A stretch of 64,000 nucleotides of DNA from G963422705 sp963422705 (lineage in GTDB: Bacteria; Poribacteria; WGA-4E; WGA-3G). Positions 54,150-63,975 of this stretch are shown here, one piece after another. Position numbers and translations under genes: made by a program. The notes under the pieces are model-generated. The model ran no database searches and was not told the DNA's origin. It worked only from the letters and a program-made list of their open reading frames with translations. Position 1 is the first letter of the stretch. The number at the start of each line of letters is the position of its first letter. The DNA is taken from positions 2,852,001-2,916,000 of the forward strand of contig OY730443.1 of the NCBI GenBank assembly GCA_963422705.1, read 5' to 3'.

Positions 54150-54250
54150 CAAGCAAGAATTTAGGGGTTTAGACTTCATTCTGCGCGGAGCCGGGGTGTA
54201 GTCAGCTCCGTTCTTGTCCCTACATCGAACACGACATGCCAAGTTCATAT
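54150..54250 (+). repeat. Dispersed noncoding repeat, copy 1
   Basis: CACAAGCAAGAATTTAGGGG-TTTAGACTTCA, then CTGCG, GTAGTCAG and TTCTTGT. The same blocks in the same order occur at 59086-59176, and the first half also at 63921-63960. It sits in the gap between two minus-strand genes. Confidence 0.5.
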
Positions 54251-54303
54251 CGAAATAATTCTAAAATATACGATAATTGTGTTGGCTGTTCTGTGGTGTA
54301 TTG

Positions 54304-56565
54304 CTAAGGTTCGGGCCAATTCAAGTGTCGATGCAAAAACCGGAACGTGGCATCTGCGTTAATCATGTGGCCACCGTCGAAAAATTCGATTTCCGTTTTC
54401 TGCGGTATGCCCAAATTAACGTAGAGTCTGCGGACAACAGCGTATTCGTGGGCAACCCATTCATCGGGTGCGACACCATCATCATGTCCCCGCTCCACCA
54501 TAAAGGGCCTCGGCGCGATAAGCCCTGCCATTTCGCCATAATTGAAGGTATTCCCTAAATCAAATTCGGGCATCTCGTATTCGCCGGTGAACATATAACT
54601 ATAACGGGAGTCATAAGTAGTATTTTTGACAATCCATTCGTTAAAATCGGCTGAGCAGATAGAACAGGCGTACTGCTCAAGAAGTGCGGGCACCCGCATC
54701 GCCGTTTTCCCACCGTAGGAAAGCCCATAAAACCCAATTCTATCAGCATCCACAAACGGCTGCTCGGCGAGCCAGTCCAACGTCTGTTCGTGTTGTCGTA
54801 CAATAAAAGAAAACAGCGAACACTTCAGCGGGTTCGCTTTGCGCTGGATAACCCGGAAGGCATCATAGCCGATATACGGATTCTGTGGTGCATAAACGAT
54901 AAACCCTCTGTCTGCGAGCAGTGCTGCGTAAGAATGATAAACCGATTCTATCCGCGTGTCGGCTGTATCCTGCGCTCTTCCTTCTAAGCCGTGTTGACAG
55001 ACGACAACTGGGCGTTGTTCGCCCTCCTGTAATTCTTTCGGAAGTAACAAGATACCGTAGGCAAAGACATCTTTCCACACGTCAAGTACAACCTCATACC
55101 CCTTCCAACGCGGTTCATCGTAAATTAGACGCGTTCTTGGATTTATCGGCACGTCGGGCGCCGGGCATCGTCCGATGACTTCATCCCAGAAATACTTTTT
55201 TGCATCGGTGCAAGTCTCTTGCCATCTTGCGATTGAAGCGGTATCCGTATTATCCCAGAAGAATTTTTTTCGGCGTGATGCTGCTTCCCTCAAAAAACTT
55301 TGTGTCGTATTCACAAGCTGCATAAACTGCCGATGGTGCCTGGCATCCTCATCAAAATCCTCGGGTTCATTATCCTGAAGCGAGGGTGCTGTCATCTTCG
55401 CGTTTTCAACGTTGAGTTCGGAGAGAAAAGCGGTTAACGTCTGCTCGTTGCCCGGTAATTCGTCTGGCGGCAATATGAGACGCAGTGCGTCGGCGACGCC
55501 GAGTTTTTCATAAAAGCTTCTCGTTCTGTCAAATTCTGCTTTCACAGAAGCAATCGGTGGTGAAACGAGTTGGCCCGGTGCCGCGCCTCCTCTACCGGCG
55601 CGCGCTGGCGGTGGCCCGGCCACCTCCGGTCCACGGCTCGCCTCAATAATTAAGGGGCGAGGCGCAATAAGGCTTGCGATTTCAGCATCGCCAAATTCAT
55701 GGAGGAGTCCCCACACGTTTCTATAAATCGGTTCTCTCCAGACTGCTTGACGGGATTCAAAATAGCCGCTGACAGCTGCTGCTTTGATTCGTGTATCCGC
55801 CGCTGCGCTATAGAAAGCGATTAACCCACCTTCACCGTAACCGATAACGCCGATTCTATCATCGAAGCGGGACATCCAGTTTACCAGGGCGAGTACCTTC
55901 TGCACCTCGTACCCGATGATATGTCTGCCCAATTCAAATGCCATCCGGTAGATAAATTCCCGATGCGGTTGATTTGTCATTGCTCCAAGCGTGGGATTCC
56001 CTGAAGAGGTATCAGCCCGGTTGATTAAGAGTGGCACAACAACGCGACACCCTGCCCCCGCCAGACGTCTCGCGAACTGTGCGCTAGCGGGCAGCGCATC
56101 TGTCACACCAACTATCGCCTCCGGTGTCCAATCCGCATCGGGCAGCGCGATAACCTGAGCAACGGGTTCATTTGTCGGTTCTAAAAGGAGTCCTTCGCCC
56201 TCCATATCCTCAAAAACAGGCCACCGAACGCGAGAGACGTTATAATTTTCCGTCTTTGTAATCTGTACAGCGGCGGGTTTAAAAGCTTCAAGACTTCCAG
56301 GCGAAGGTGTCGACGCTATGTAGGTAAGCGATGTAATAGGGGCTGTCTCATCAAGGCACCCGAGCCGTTTCAGGAATCGGTTTCTGTTTGGGGCAACAGA
56401 CACTTGATATGCGCTGACAGAACTATAATCCCTATTCCATAACCTGTCCCGTTGCGCAATTGATGCCACCGTTGCTTGCTTTAGATAACCGTTGAGTGCC
56501 TCAACCATTTGCGAAGCCAAGTCACCTTGAGTCGTTAAAAGCTTTGTCCCAGATAAAAATTCCAT
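54304..56565 (-). CDS. Tandem alpha/beta-hydrolase protein, acetyl-xylan-esterase-like; first nucleophile site degenerate
   Basis: A 753-residue protein without signal peptide. It carries two alpha/beta-hydrolase domains. In the first (about 120-390) the nucleophile elbow reads GVIGYGEGGLIA, with Glu where Ser is expected, followed by LIAPRPLIIEAS. A Gly/Pro/Ala-rich insert (PPPARAGRGG) follows near 325. In the second (about 490-753) the elbow GFYGLSYGGKTA is intact, LIAPRPFMVERG precedes the acid, and FDGGHMI supplies the histidine. The layout recalls the acetyl xylan esterase/dienelactone hydrolase group. One active and one regulatory or dead domain are likely. GGGGGAAAA precedes ATG 56565. 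Substrate unknown, probably an ester of a sugar or plant/algal compound. Confidence 0.78.
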   Translation of the reverse strand: MEFLSGTKLLTTQGDLASQMVEALNGYLKQATVASIAQRDRLWNRDYSSVSAYQVSVAPNRNRFLKRLGCLDETAPITSLTYIASTPSPGSLEAFKPAAVQITKTENYNVSRVRWPVFEDMEGEGLLLEPTNEPVAQVIALPDADWTPEAIVGVTDALPASAQFARRLAGAGCRVVVPLLINRADTSSGNPTLGAMTNQPHREFIYRMAFELGRHIIGYEVQKVLALVNWMSRFDDRIGVIGYGEGGLIAFYSAAADTRIKAAAVSGYFESRQAVWREPIYRNVWGLLHEFGDAEIASLIAPRPLIIEASRGPEVAGPPPARAGRGGAAPGQLVSPPIASVKAEFDRTRSFYEKLGVADALRLILPPDELPGNEQTLTAFLSELNVENAKMTAPSLQDNEPEDFDEDARHHRQFMQLVNTTQSFLREAASRRKKFFWDNTDTASIARWQETCTDAKKYFWDEVIGRCPAPDVPINPRTRLIYDEPRWKGYEVVLDVWKDVFAYGILLLPKELQEGEQRPVVVCQHGLEGRAQDTADTRIESVYHSYAALLADRGFIVYAPQNPYIGYDAFRVIQRKANPLKCSLFSFIVRQHEQTLDWLAEQPFVDADRIGFYGLSYGGKTAMRVPALLEQYACSICSADFNEWIVKNTTYDSRYSYMFTGEYEMPEFDLGNTFNYGEMAGLIAPRPFMVERGHDDGVAPDEWVAHEYAVVRRLYVNLGIPQKTEIEFFDGGHMINADATFRFLHRHLNWPEP

Positions 56566-56652
56566 TTTTCCCCCAGTTCGAGTGTGGCGAGTTTAGCCGC
56601 CCTCTTGCTGTGCTAAGTTGTTGCTATCACAATAGCCTCTTTGATGTGATAG

Positions 56653-57840
56653 CTAAACAATACCTTCTTCCCTTAAGCCCGCGACTTCCTTATCAGTGAG
56701 CTCCAATACTTCTGTCAAAACTTCAGCAGTGTGTTCTCCGAGGTTCGGGGCGGGCGAATCTACACTAGCAGGCGTTTCAGAAAGTTTTATCGGCACCCCT
56801 GGTACTTCAACTTCGCCTGTCAATTGATGTGCTACCCTGGTAATCATTTCCCGTGCTTGCACTTGAGGGTGTGCCACGACGTCATCGATGGCGTTGATGG
56901 GGCCACACGGTACCCCAACCGCTCCAAGTGTCTCAATCCATTCATCTGTTGTACGCTGTCGTAGAATCTCTGAGAGAATAGGAGACAATTGGGCGTGATT
57001 TGCCGTCCGCTCAGCATTCGTTCGGAAAAGCGGATGCGAAGTGAGTTCCTGCCGCCCTACCTGTTGACAAAATTTTCCCCACAGTGTATCATTCCCGATG
57101 GCAATAATAATGTACTTATCTGCAGACGGAAATGCTTCAAACGGCGTTATCGCCGGGTGTCGAGTTCCGAGTGGCTGCGGGGCATTACCCGTTGCGAAAT
57201 AACGCACAACCGCATTCTCTAAAACGGCGACGAGGCTATCCAACATGGCGACATCCACAAACTGCCCCTTTCCTGTCTGATTCCGGTGATGGAGCGCAGA
57301 CAGAATCCCGATTGTCGTGAAGAGTGCCGCCGTAATGTCGCTAATTGAGGTGCCGACACGCACCGGCTCACCCCCCGGTTCACCCGTGATGCTAATGATG
57401 CCACCTATCCCTTGTATAATCATATCGTACGCGCCCTGTTCCGCATATGGCCCCGTCTGTCCAAAGCCAGAACACGCTGCATAAATCAACGAGGGATGCT
57501 CTGTTTTGAGCGAAACGTAATCCAAACCGAGTTTTGTCATCGTCCCCGGACGAAAATTTTCAACCACAACATCACATTTCTCCACAAGTTGTTTAAAGAG
57601 GGTTTTCCCACGTTCGGTTTTTAGATTTAGCGTCACGCTTCGCTTGCCACGATTCACGCTCATGAAATAGAGGCTAAACCCGTTTTTGAAGGGGCCGAAA
57701 TGCCGCGCTTCATCACCACTCCCCGGTTGTTCAATCTTAATTACCTCGGCTCCCAAGTCGCTAAGTAACATTGTTGAATACGGCCCGGCGAGCACCCTCG
57801 TGAGATCTAAAACCCTTATTCCGTTCAATGGGCTTGCCAT
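56653..57840 (-). CDS. CoA-transferase family III (CaiB/BaiF)
   Basis: A 395-residue class III CoA transferase. Its opening NGIRVLDLTRVLAGPYSTML and LGAEVIKIEQP are canonical. Catalytic Asp139 is in GAYDMIIQGIGG, and the glycine-rich GEPGGEPVRVGTSISD follows. Such enzymes move CoA between carboxylic acids by a ping-pong mechanism on the aspartate. ATG 57840 was preferred to TTG 57855, because the GGAG of TTGGAG lies 9 bases before the ATG and would otherwise be coding. It sits alone between the hydrolase and purC on the same strand; the acid handled is unknown. Confidence 0.9.
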   Translation of the reverse strand: MASPLNGIRVLDLTRVLAGPYSTMLLSDLGAEVIKIEQPGSGDEARHFGPFKNGFSLYFMSVNRGKRSVTLNLKTERGKTLFKQLVEKCDVVVENFRPGTMTKLGLDYVSLKTEHPSLIYAACSGFGQTGPYAEQGAYDMIIQGIGGIISITGEPGGEPVRVGTSISDITAALFTTIGILSALHHRNQTGKGQFVDVAMLDSLVAVLENAVVRYFATGNAPQPLGTRHPAITPFEAFPSADKYIIIAIGNDTLWGKFCQQVGRQELTSHPLFRTNAERTANHAQLSPILSEILRQRTTDEWIETLGAVGVPCGPINAIDDVVAHPQVQAREMITRVAHQLTGEVEVPGVPIKLSETPASVDSPAPNLGEHTAEVLTEVLELTDKEVAGLREEGIV

Positions 57841-58041
57841 GGATAATTTCTCCAATGCGGTGCCGTTTTCATTGATAGCGGCCAGAACAGCTGTTTGGTA
57901 AGAGCTGTTTACTCGAAATCTCGTATGAAGATTAATATTTTAACTCAGGAACGGGAAGTTCATAGGCACCTTGCAGGCGCGCTTGAAAAGCCCGCATCGC
58001 TTTCCCCCGGCGAATCTTCATGACAAATTACCCTGCGCTAA

Positions 58042-58947
58042 CTATTCAACTGTAGGGAGCTCTTCGCCAACGATGAGTCGATATGCCTCCCGGTACTTCT
58101 CACTCGTTTTAGAGATAACGTCGCTTGGCAGTTCCGGCGCGGGCGGCTGCTGATTCCATCCGATTTCTGAGAGATAGTCCCGAACGAACTGTTTGTCAAA
58201 ACTCTGCTGTGGCCTGCCGGGTTCATATGCAGCAGCGGGCCAAAAGCGAGATGAATCGGGTGTAAACACTTCATCGATGAGAATCAGCTCGCCGTTGCGA
58301 TGTCCGAATTCAAACTTCGTATCACAGAGGAGAAGCCCCGCATTTTCTGCGTGTTCACTCGCCGCTTGAAAGAGTTTGAAACTCGCGTCAATCAGTAGCG
58401 CCGTGAGTTCCGAACCGACAGCATCGCGCATCCCTTGGATGGAGATGGGTTCATCGTGTTCACCCTGTTCCGCCTTCGTTGTCGGTGTAAACAGAAGCTC
58501 CGGGAGCCGCTCTGATTCACGAAGTCCCGCCGGAAGCTTTTGTCCACAAATTTCACCTGTTTTTTGATACGACGCCCAGCCAGAACCAGCAAGATAGCCG
58601 CGAACGACGCACTCAATGTCAACCCGTTCCGCTTTCCGGACAAGCATTGAGCGCCCGGTTAACATCGCCGCGTCACCCTGCAATTCCTCTGGATAGTCGG
58701 AAACTTTTGACGAAATTAGGTGATTTTTGACAACAGATTCAGTGTAATTGAACCAAAATTTGGACAACCCTGTTAGCACCCGGCCTTTGTCCGGAATCCC
58801 GTTCGGCAAAACAACGTCAAAGGCTGAAATCCTATCTGTAGAGATAATCAGGAGTTCATCTCCCAGAGCATAAATGTCGCGTACCTTGCCACTGTGGGTT
58901 TTGGTAAAATGTGTTAAGTATGTTGATGTAAGAACGTTTTGAGGCAT
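58042..58947 (-). CDS. purC: Phosphoribosylaminoimidazole-succinocarboxamide synthase (SAICAR synthase)
   Basis: A 301-residue purine biosynthesis enzyme (CAIR + Asp + ATP to SAICAR). GKVRDIYALGDELLIISTDRISAFD at the N-terminus, the substrate stretch VRGYLAGSGW, LLCDTKFEFG and LIDEVFTPDSSRFW are the conserved blocks. It is the longer fungal/Bacteroidetes-like type (about 300) rather than the 240-residue E. coli type. AGGAG lies 11 bases before ATG 58947. It has its own strong promoter and is not in a pur operon. Confidence 0.95.
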   Translation of the reverse strand: MPQNVLTSTYLTHFTKTHSGKVRDIYALGDELLIISTDRISAFDVVLPNGIPDKGRVLTGLSKFWFNYTESVVKNHLISSKVSDYPEELQGDAAMLTGRSMLVRKAERVDIECVVRGYLAGSGWASYQKTGEICGQKLPAGLRESERLPELLFTPTTKAEQGEHDEPISIQGMRDAVGSELTALLIDASFKLFQAASEHAENAGLLLCDTKFEFGHRNGELILIDEVFTPDSSRFWPAAAYEPGRPQQSFDKQFVRDYLSEIGWNQQPPAPELPSDVISKTSEKYREAYRLIVGEELPTVE

Positions 58948-59012
58948 CTATTTTTGCTCCTATTCTTAATTAACCAAATCGATTTTGTGGAAGAGAAGAG
59001 AAATCATTTAAC

Positions 59013-59042
59013 TTTATAGCATAAAAAAGTAAGAAAAGTCAA
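59013..59042 (-). promoter_or_regulatory. Sigma-70-like promoter of purC
   Basis: Minus strand TTGACT (59042-59037), 18 bases, TATAAA (59018-59013). The leader before ATG 58947 is about 60 bases. No purine riboswitch fold was recognised. Confidence 0.6.
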
Positions 59043-59085
59043 TTTCTTTATCGCCTGCTCAGTAGGGAGCTTCCGTAAAAGCCTT

Positions 59086-59176
59086 GAGGTAAGGGGAATT
59101 TAGGGGATTTCAGCCTGCGTAGAAAGAGGATATAGTCAGTTTCCTTCTTGTTCCGAACCTCGGGCACAAAATACCC
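59086..59176 (+). repeat. Dispersed noncoding repeat, copy 2
   Basis: GAATTTAGGGGATTTCAG, CTGCG, ATAGTCAG and TTCTTGT follow in the same order and spacing as in copy 1 at 54150-54250. Both copies also share GAGCTTCC just before (59068-59075 and 54133-54140). Confidence 0.5.
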
Positions 59177-59240
59177 TAAGTTCATTCTTAATCTTCCTGA
59201 TAAATCACCTCTTAATCCTAACAGGAATATATATGATGAT

Positions 59241-59828
59241 TTATTTCACGTTCTTTTTAAGAAGCCTATTGAGCACAAGTGCAGTCCTATTTTCAGAATC
59301 GATTTGCAGTGCGTTGTCAATTTCCTGTTTGGCTATCTGATTTTCGCCGAGGTAGTAGTAACAGGCGGCTTTGAGTGCATACAGGGCGGCATTTGAATCA
59401 TAATCATGCCGGAAAAAATATGGTGTATCGCTGTTCAAAGCATTATCAAGTGCGCGGATGGCTGCGTTGAAATCGGCGGTATCCTTCTGTCGCAAATAAA
59501 GCACATTCGCGAGTCCTACCCAGGCATCTCCATGAGTACCATCAAGTTGAATGGCATTTTGGAATGCTTCTTGTGCAACCGGAATTGTTAAGGATAAACT
59601 GAGGTGGCTCCATCCGATTCCGTTGTAGGCATCGGTGAGTGATTCATCAAAATTCAAGGCACGTTCAAAACTGAGCAATGCCTGCGCATAATTGCCCGCA
59701 GCATAAAAATCCCATCCCTTTTCGACATGCATGAGGCCCGTTTCTGTAGCGTCCTCCGTCCCATCAGAACAACTCATAAATATGCCGAGCCATATCAGTA
59801 CTACAAATTTCACAGAAAAACACCGCAT
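59241..59828 (-). CDS. TPR-repeat lipoprotein
   Basis: A 195-residue protein with a lipoprotein signal (VVLIWLGIFMSC, lipobox F-M-S-C) and about four TPR units, for example AGNYAQALLSFERALNFDES and QEAFQNAIQLDGTHGDAWVG. It begins 3 bases after the stop of the FtsX-type permease, so it belongs to that operon and probably attaches at the periplasmic side of a membrane, perhaps as an accessory to the exporter. The Met directly before RCFSVKF is the only sensible start. Confidence 0.78.
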   Translation of the reverse strand: MRCFSVKFVVLIWLGIFMSCSDGTEDATETGLMHVEKGWDFYAAGNYAQALLSFERALNFDESLTDAYNGIGWSHLSLSLTIPVAQEAFQNAIQLDGTHGDAWVGLANVLYLRQKDTADFNAAIRALDNALNSDTPYFFRHDYDSNAALYALKAACYYYLGENQIAKQEIDNALQIDSENRTALVLNRLLKKNVK

Positions 59829-59831
59829 CGC

Positions 59832-62800
59832 TTACAAATCCTTTTTTAAGGTTTCCAATAAAGGGCTGCGGAGGGCTACCGATACCGCCACCGCATTTGC
59901 CATGATACCAAAACCCGCAATCAAAAGCAACGTGATTGTGAGTGAGCGCCACGGGAATGCCGGGAAATATCCTTGTGTCCCGAGAACTGAGACGAACCCC
60001 GCCACGCTCCCGATGAACATTCCGATAACAAGCAGAAAACTGCTTTCAATCAACAACATCCGCAACAAAAGTTGCCGCCGGAACCCGAATGCGCGAAGGG
60101 TTGCTAACTCCCCGCGACGCGCAATAATGTTTCTGAACAATACCAGGGCTAAGCCGAAGGTGCCGATAATAACACCGAAACCGCCGAGACTCTGGAATGT
60201 CGAGATATAAGCGTTCGTAACACCTTGATAATTTGAAAGCCGCTCCGAAGCCAACGTAACATCAAATCCGTAATCATCTAACGTTTTTTCTAAGATTTTT
60301 GCCGTTTCTCCCCACAATTGAGGAGGGGTTTTAATCAAAAAATAACGATATCCACTTTGACTCGGAAAGTATTTCATGAAATTCGATTCTGAAATAATCA
60401 ACTGACTTTGGAAGAGGCTGTTCTGCAACGTGTAAAGGTGCAAACCGAGTGGATTCCCAAATTCATCTTCTATCAGGAGTTCCTCATCCGGATTATGGTG
60501 TAAAACCCAACGGATTGAGTTATCGTCCGCAAGGGCGTAAACATTATCACCCTCTCCCCTTATTTTTCGCCATGGGGTTTCGTCCAAAACACGATGTGAA
60601 ACCCCTAAAATTTGCGGTTTCTGTGGTTGGTAGAGATTGAGACAACTCACATCTTCCCCCGGAAGGACTCGGAACGGAATCACTTCGGAGTTACTGAGAA
60701 GTTGCAAATCTTTCTCGGAAAACCCCAACTCAAACCGTCCATCCGGCGTATCTAGACGATGGTGTAACGGGATATCGGCTTCCGCTACGAAAGCATATTC
60801 TGTCTCTGGCGGTACCCCCTGCCGATTTATTCCAACTGCGACGACGATACAGCACGCTAAACTCATCATGACAACACAGCTTTTAGTCTGAGTAGGATGC
60901 CGGGCAGCATTTTTGAGCGTAAAATGAAGGCGGGTTAACCGCTTCGGGACTTTTTCTGACGTTAACCATCTGTCAAACGCGAGCCATCCGCCACCAATAA
61001 CGGAGAGGGTGAACGTCAGTAATTGGAAAACCGGATGTGTTATCAAACCTTCAACAAACTTGAAACCAAAATTCGCTAAGAAAAGACTTGTCAGTGCAAT
61101 GAGGACGATGAATATGAGAGTGATGATGACAAAATGCCACTTGAATCTTTTGGTATCATCAGTCCTTTTTGCGGTTCCTGGCGCGCGCTTCGCCTCAACG
61201 AAACCTGTCTCACCGGACAGGAGGGACGACGTTGTTCCCTTACCTAGCTTATTAACAGTCCGTCGGATAGTAAATAGAACCACAACCATTACTATCAAGA
61301 TTCCAGTGAGTAACGTCCAGCCACGCATATGGAATGTTACAAAGGGTGTCCCAATCGCAGGCAACCACCAAGTTCGAAGCCCGTGCAGCAGCAGGTGGGC
61401 ATACCCTATTGCGAAGAGACAACCGAGCAGGCTGCCCAGTCCGGCAATGATACCGGCTTCCTGTAGGAAACGCCGGCGGATTCTTACAAGCGGATACCCT
61501 AACGCACGGAGAAGAACGGTTTCACGCGAGCGCTGCTCTACGCCAATTTGGAAAATCAGACGGATGAGATAGGCAACAGAAAAAATAATAAGGGCGCTCA
61601 TTCCACTAAACAGCACCCCGAAATCCGTTGTGCCAGATGACACGCGAAGTCCGTCAGCCCGCGGAGATAAAAATTCAAAGCCTACCCGGGCAGGCTCAAT
61701 TTTCTTGAGAAATTCGGCCTCAAATCGCTCCCGCATCGCATCGCGCGCGACATTCGCGGAAAGTTGCATCCGAATAGAGGTGAGCTCGCCGAACCGGTTT
61801 TTCCAGAGCTTTTTGCCGGTTTCTAAAAAAATAAACGCCTTCGGCGTTGCGCGGTACGCATCCCAATATGCTTCGTCCTTTGCCCGAATCAGCGAATAAT
61901 CAATCGGAAAAGGCGCATCCCAATTCGACATATCAGTCGTATCATGAATACCTGGAAACTCAGGAATCAGGTGCCTGGCCTCGGCAAATTCCGCAATCGG
62001 TATCACCGCCTTTAAGCGGAACAACGCCGTTTCAGTCGTGTATTGTTCCGCCGCATCGACACGATAGTAGGTGAGTTCAATCGTATCGCCTACTTTCGTT
62101 CCCAGTTCCGTTGCTGCCCAACTATTTAGGATAATCTCATTGTCAGCAAGCGGGACAGAAATGGCAGCTTCCACACGTGGAAGCGCAACAATTGTAGAAT
62201 ACGGAACGGTTTTGCCGTTAGCCGTTATCGTATTGGCGAGATAAGTCAACGTAGGAAGTGTCGAAATGTTGTTTTCTGTCGCAACAGACAGTGCTACTTC
62301 CGAGAATTGTGGGTTGAGAAGGTACTGCTCACTTTTCAAATCAAGATGATTTCCATGTTCATGAATTTTCAAGCCGAGTGCGTCTAACGTTAACGCGAGC
62401 GCATCTGGCGAAATCGCCTCGCCCTCTGAGGTAAACAGAGCGTTCACTTTGCCTTTTTGTCCGAGTGCTTTTTGTAAAACAGGTAACGCAATAAATGCAT
62501 TCAATGGGAAACTTTGATGTGCAAGAAGGTGGAATCTCCCAGCGTTCTGAGTCGGAATAATCTCGCTAACGACGAAACGGAGCGTTTGGATGACAGCTGA
62601 TGTCTCCCGGCGGCCGAGTAAAAAATCCGGCGAGATGTCGGAACCTCGTGGAAGATTAATCAGAACCGCGTCACCAACCTGCACGTTCAATTCGGCTTGG
62701 AGTGCCGTGTTAATAACAACCGATGGAAAGGGGGCCCTAGACATCTGATTGAGGTGCGGGATAGAGGAATCTTCCCAGAACTGAAAAAAATCTGGGTTTA

Positions 62801-63101
62801 TGCCGTGTATATTAACCTTTGAGGCACGCGTTTGGGCATCCGGAACGACAACCGTCCCATTCAGCAGCATCGCCGGCACCATGTCCGGGCGCCTGAGCAA
62901 TTCGGGACTGAAAAACCTGTCTGCGAGGAGCGCGTGCTCAATCGTACCGAGTCTTTCCAACGTAACTGCTTTGAGGCTCCCTCGCACAGAATTTCCAACA
63001 ATCAAGGCGCCGGCGAGCACGCCTGTTGCCACCGCGGTGCAAAGCGCCACCGCCAAATGAATCTGCCAAAAATGTATGAGGGATGCCCAAAACGTGCGCA
63101 T
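59832..63101 (-). CDS. FtsX/MacB-family ABC transporter permease (two FtsX domains)
   Basis: A 1089-residue membrane protein. TM1 (about 12-35) is followed by a long extracytoplasmic domain (about 40-480) and three TMs of the first FtsX domain (about 490-620, including VEQRSRETVLLRALGYPLVRIRRR). After a cytoplasmic linker come two more TMs (about 660-710) and one near 755, a second outside domain (about 780-960), and a final FtsX domain with three TMs (about 965-1085, RRGELATLRAFGFRRQLLL). This is the architecture of large LolE/YtrF-like permeases that extract lipoproteins or lipids. The ATPase gene lies 35 bases upstream and a TPR lipoprotein follows. Confidence 0.88.
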   Translation of the reverse strand: MRTFWASLIHFWQIHLAVALCTAVATGVLAGALIVGNSVRGSLKAVTLERLGTIEHALLADRFFSPELLRRPDMVPAMLLNGTVVVPDAQTRASKVNIHGINPDFFQFWEDSSIPHLNQMSRAPFPSVVINTALQAELNVQVGDAVLINLPRGSDISPDFLLGRRETSAVIQTLRFVVSEIIPTQNAGRFHLLAHQSFPLNAFIALPVLQKALGQKGKVNALFTSEGEAISPDALALTLDALGLKIHEHGNHLDLKSEQYLLNPQFSEVALSVATENNISTLPTLTYLANTITANGKTVPYSTIVALPRVEAAISVPLADNEIILNSWAATELGTKVGDTIELTYYRVDAAEQYTTETALFRLKAVIPIAEFAEARHLIPEFPGIHDTTDMSNWDAPFPIDYSLIRAKDEAYWDAYRATPKAFIFLETGKKLWKNRFGELTSIRMQLSANVARDAMRERFEAEFLKKIEPARVGFEFLSPRADGLRVSSGTTDFGVLFSGMSALIIFSVAYLIRLIFQIGVEQRSRETVLLRALGYPLVRIRRRFLQEAGIIAGLGSLLGCLFAIGYAHLLLHGLRTWWLPAIGTPFVTFHMRGWTLLTGILIVMVVVLFTIRRTVNKLGKGTTSSLLSGETGFVEAKRAPGTAKRTDDTKRFKWHFVIITLIFIVLIALTSLFLANFGFKFVEGLITHPVFQLLTFTLSVIGGGWLAFDRWLTSEKVPKRLTRLHFTLKNAARHPTQTKSCVVMMSLACCIVVAVGINRQGVPPETEYAFVAEADIPLHHRLDTPDGRFELGFSEKDLQLLSNSEVIPFRVLPGEDVSCLNLYQPQKPQILGVSHRVLDETPWRKIRGEGDNVYALADDNSIRWVLHHNPDEELLIEDEFGNPLGLHLYTLQNSLFQSQLIISESNFMKYFPSQSGYRYFLIKTPPQLWGETAKILEKTLDDYGFDVTLASERLSNYQGVTNAYISTFQSLGGFGVIIGTFGLALVLFRNIIARRGELATLRAFGFRRQLLLRMLLIESSFLLVIGMFIGSVAGFVSVLGTQGYFPAFPWRSLTITLLLIAGFGIMANAVAVSVALRSPLLETLKKDL

Positions 63102-63136
63102 GATTTTTTATCGTTGCCTAAAAACCAATCTCACAA

Positions 63137-63829
63137 CTAAGGTTCTTCCCCACGCGTTTGTACAGTACAGACACCATCAACGAGTTCAAGATGATGCTCA
63201 AACCGGGAAGCGAGTTCAAGGTGATGTGTAACAACGATTAAGAGATTCTTTTCTGTGCGATGCAGTTCAAAAAGGACATCGGTGACACGCGCTGCGTTCG
63301 TATTATCGAGATTCCCCGTCGGTTCATCACAAAGCAGAATCCCCGGGTTGTTGATGAGGGCACGCGCAATGGCAACGCGCTGACGCTCCCCACCAGAGAG
63401 TTCCGACGGACGATGCGAAAGGCGATGTGTCAAACCGACGCGTTGGAGAAGTTCACGCGCACGTTCTGTTGTTCCAAACGCATCTTTAAAAGCAAACGTC
63501 GGAATTAACACATTTTCAAGAACAGAGTACTGCGGCAGCAGGTAATGCTCCTGAAACACAAACCCGATTCCGGAATTGCGATAACGCGCCAATTCCGGCT
63601 CTGACAGCGAAAATGGCTCGAAATTGTTAATCTCAACGCTGCCCTTTGACGGGGACTCTAACGTGCCAAGGATATGCAGCAGCGTACTCTTACCGGAACC
63701 GGAGGGCCCGGTAACCGCGACGGATGCACCCGCGACGAATGAAAATGAGATATCGCGCAGCACCTGGACTGCCCCGAAATCCTTACTAACGTTCAAAACT
63801 TTCAGCGCTGTTGTTTGAGAGGTAGGCAT
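63137..63829 (-). CDS. ABC transporter ATP-binding protein, LolD/MacB type
   Basis: A 230-residue ATPase with Walker A GPSGSGKST (41-49), Q-loop VFQEHYLLP, signature LSGGERQRVAIARAL (144-158), Walker B GILLCDEPTGNLD and the H-loop VVTHH. The LSGGERQ and CDEPTGNLD wording is typical of the LolD/FtsE/MacB group that works with FtsX-type permeases, here the next gene. ATG 63829 was chosen because the family N-terminus (ALKVLNVSKDFG) starts there and GGGA lies about 8 bases upstream; an upstream start at 63916 adds residues unlike the family. Confidence 0.93.
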   Translation of the reverse strand: MPTSQTTALKVLNVSKDFGAVQVLRDISFSFVAGASVAVTGPSGSGKSTLLHILGTLESPSKGSVEINNFEPFSLSEPELARYRNSGIGFVFQEHYLLPQYSVLENVLIPTFAFKDAFGTTERARELLQRVGLTHRLSHRPSELSGGERQRVAIARALINNPGILLCDEPTGNLDNTNAARVTDVLFELHRTEKNLLIVVTHHLELASRFEHHLELVDGVCTVQTRGEEP

Positions 63830-63920
63830 ACGTTTTTCCCGAGCAGCGTGGATTGTAAAAAAAGAGACATCCAAACTCCCCGGCCGCGGTGTTACCGCCA
63901 AATACCCGACTGGCATTCAC

Positions 63921-63975
63921 TCGGTTCACAAGAGATTTTGGGGCTTTGGACTTCAGCCACGTCGAGCAAACGTCC
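63921..63975 (+). repeat. Dispersed noncoding repeat, partial copy 3
   Basis: TTCACAAGAGATTTTGGGG-CTTTGGACTTCAGCC resembles the first 40 bases of the copy at 54150. The window ends soon after and holds no further gene on either strand. Confidence 0.35.
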
